This document shows, piece after piece, positions 6,172 to 6,191 of a stretch of 6,191 nt of DNA. Source of the DNA: Caulobacteraceae bacterium (GTDB lineage Bacteria > Pseudomonadota > Alphaproteobacteria > Caulobacterales > Caulobacteraceae); contig PMOM01000056.1 in NCBI GenBank assembly GCA_003161535.1, forward strand, positions 1-6,191, read 5' to 3'. Under the pieces are notes generated by a model, which did no database searches, was not told the DNA's origin, and saw only the letters and a list, made by a program, of their open reading frames with translations. The translations under genes and the position numbers were made by a program. Position 1 is the first letter of the stretch. Each line of letters starts with the position of its first letter.

Positions 6172-6191
6172 GGGGTTATGCGGCCAGCCAT

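Noticed and set aside
6176..6191. Possible end of a convergent minus-strand gene (…WLAA then TAA), or a new plus-strand start at ATG 6178
   Set aside because: Only 14-16 bases remain in the window. The convergent gene end is attractive because these repeats often sit between convergent genes, but it cannot be supported from this sequence.

Overview
The window is GC-rich DNA with strongly G/C-ending codons. Its short palindromic intergenic repeats and BamE type look like an alphaproteobacterium of the Caulobacter/Phenylobacterium kind. That placement is inferred from style, not from a marker gene. No rRNA, tRNA, CRISPR array, integrase or transposase gene is visible.

Layout from left to right. 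(1) The 3' part of a BamE-type outer-membrane lipoprotein gene ends at 498. (2) A 261-bp gap holds a 107-bp paired palindrome (532-638) and, closer to the next gene, a possible operator. (3) A complete thiolase gene lies at 760-1938. (4) A Tat-signal-bearing intradiol ring-cleavage dioxygenase gene (2106-2804) is bracketed by two perfect 56-bp direct copies of a hairpin repeat (1968-2023 and 2856-2911). (5) A minus-strand toxin-antitoxin pair follows: an AbrB/MazE-fold antitoxin (3575-3333) and a Doc (death-on-curing) toxin (3336-2941), overlapping by ATGA. (6) A 98-bp divergent promoter region contains two inverted repeats. (7) A two-gene plus-strand operon encodes an APC-superfamily amino-acid permease (3674-5038) and a PLP-dependent class I/II aminotransferase (5035-6171), again joined by an ATGA overlap.

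How the genes fit together: permease plus aminotransferase form a plausible uptake-and-transamination unit for some amino acid. The toxin-antitoxin pair is a self-contained accessory module. BamE, the thiolase and the dioxygenase have no obvious functional link to each other; no beta-oxidation or protocatechuate-pathway partner is present. A palindromic repeat lies at or just after the 3' end of every plus-strand transcription unit, and the last one appears to encode the C-terminal tail of the aminotransferase.

I see no clearly new multi-gene system. The items most worth a second look are the non-Phd antitoxin paired with Doc, the exported dioxygenase between direct repeats, and the repeat-derived aminotransferase tail.
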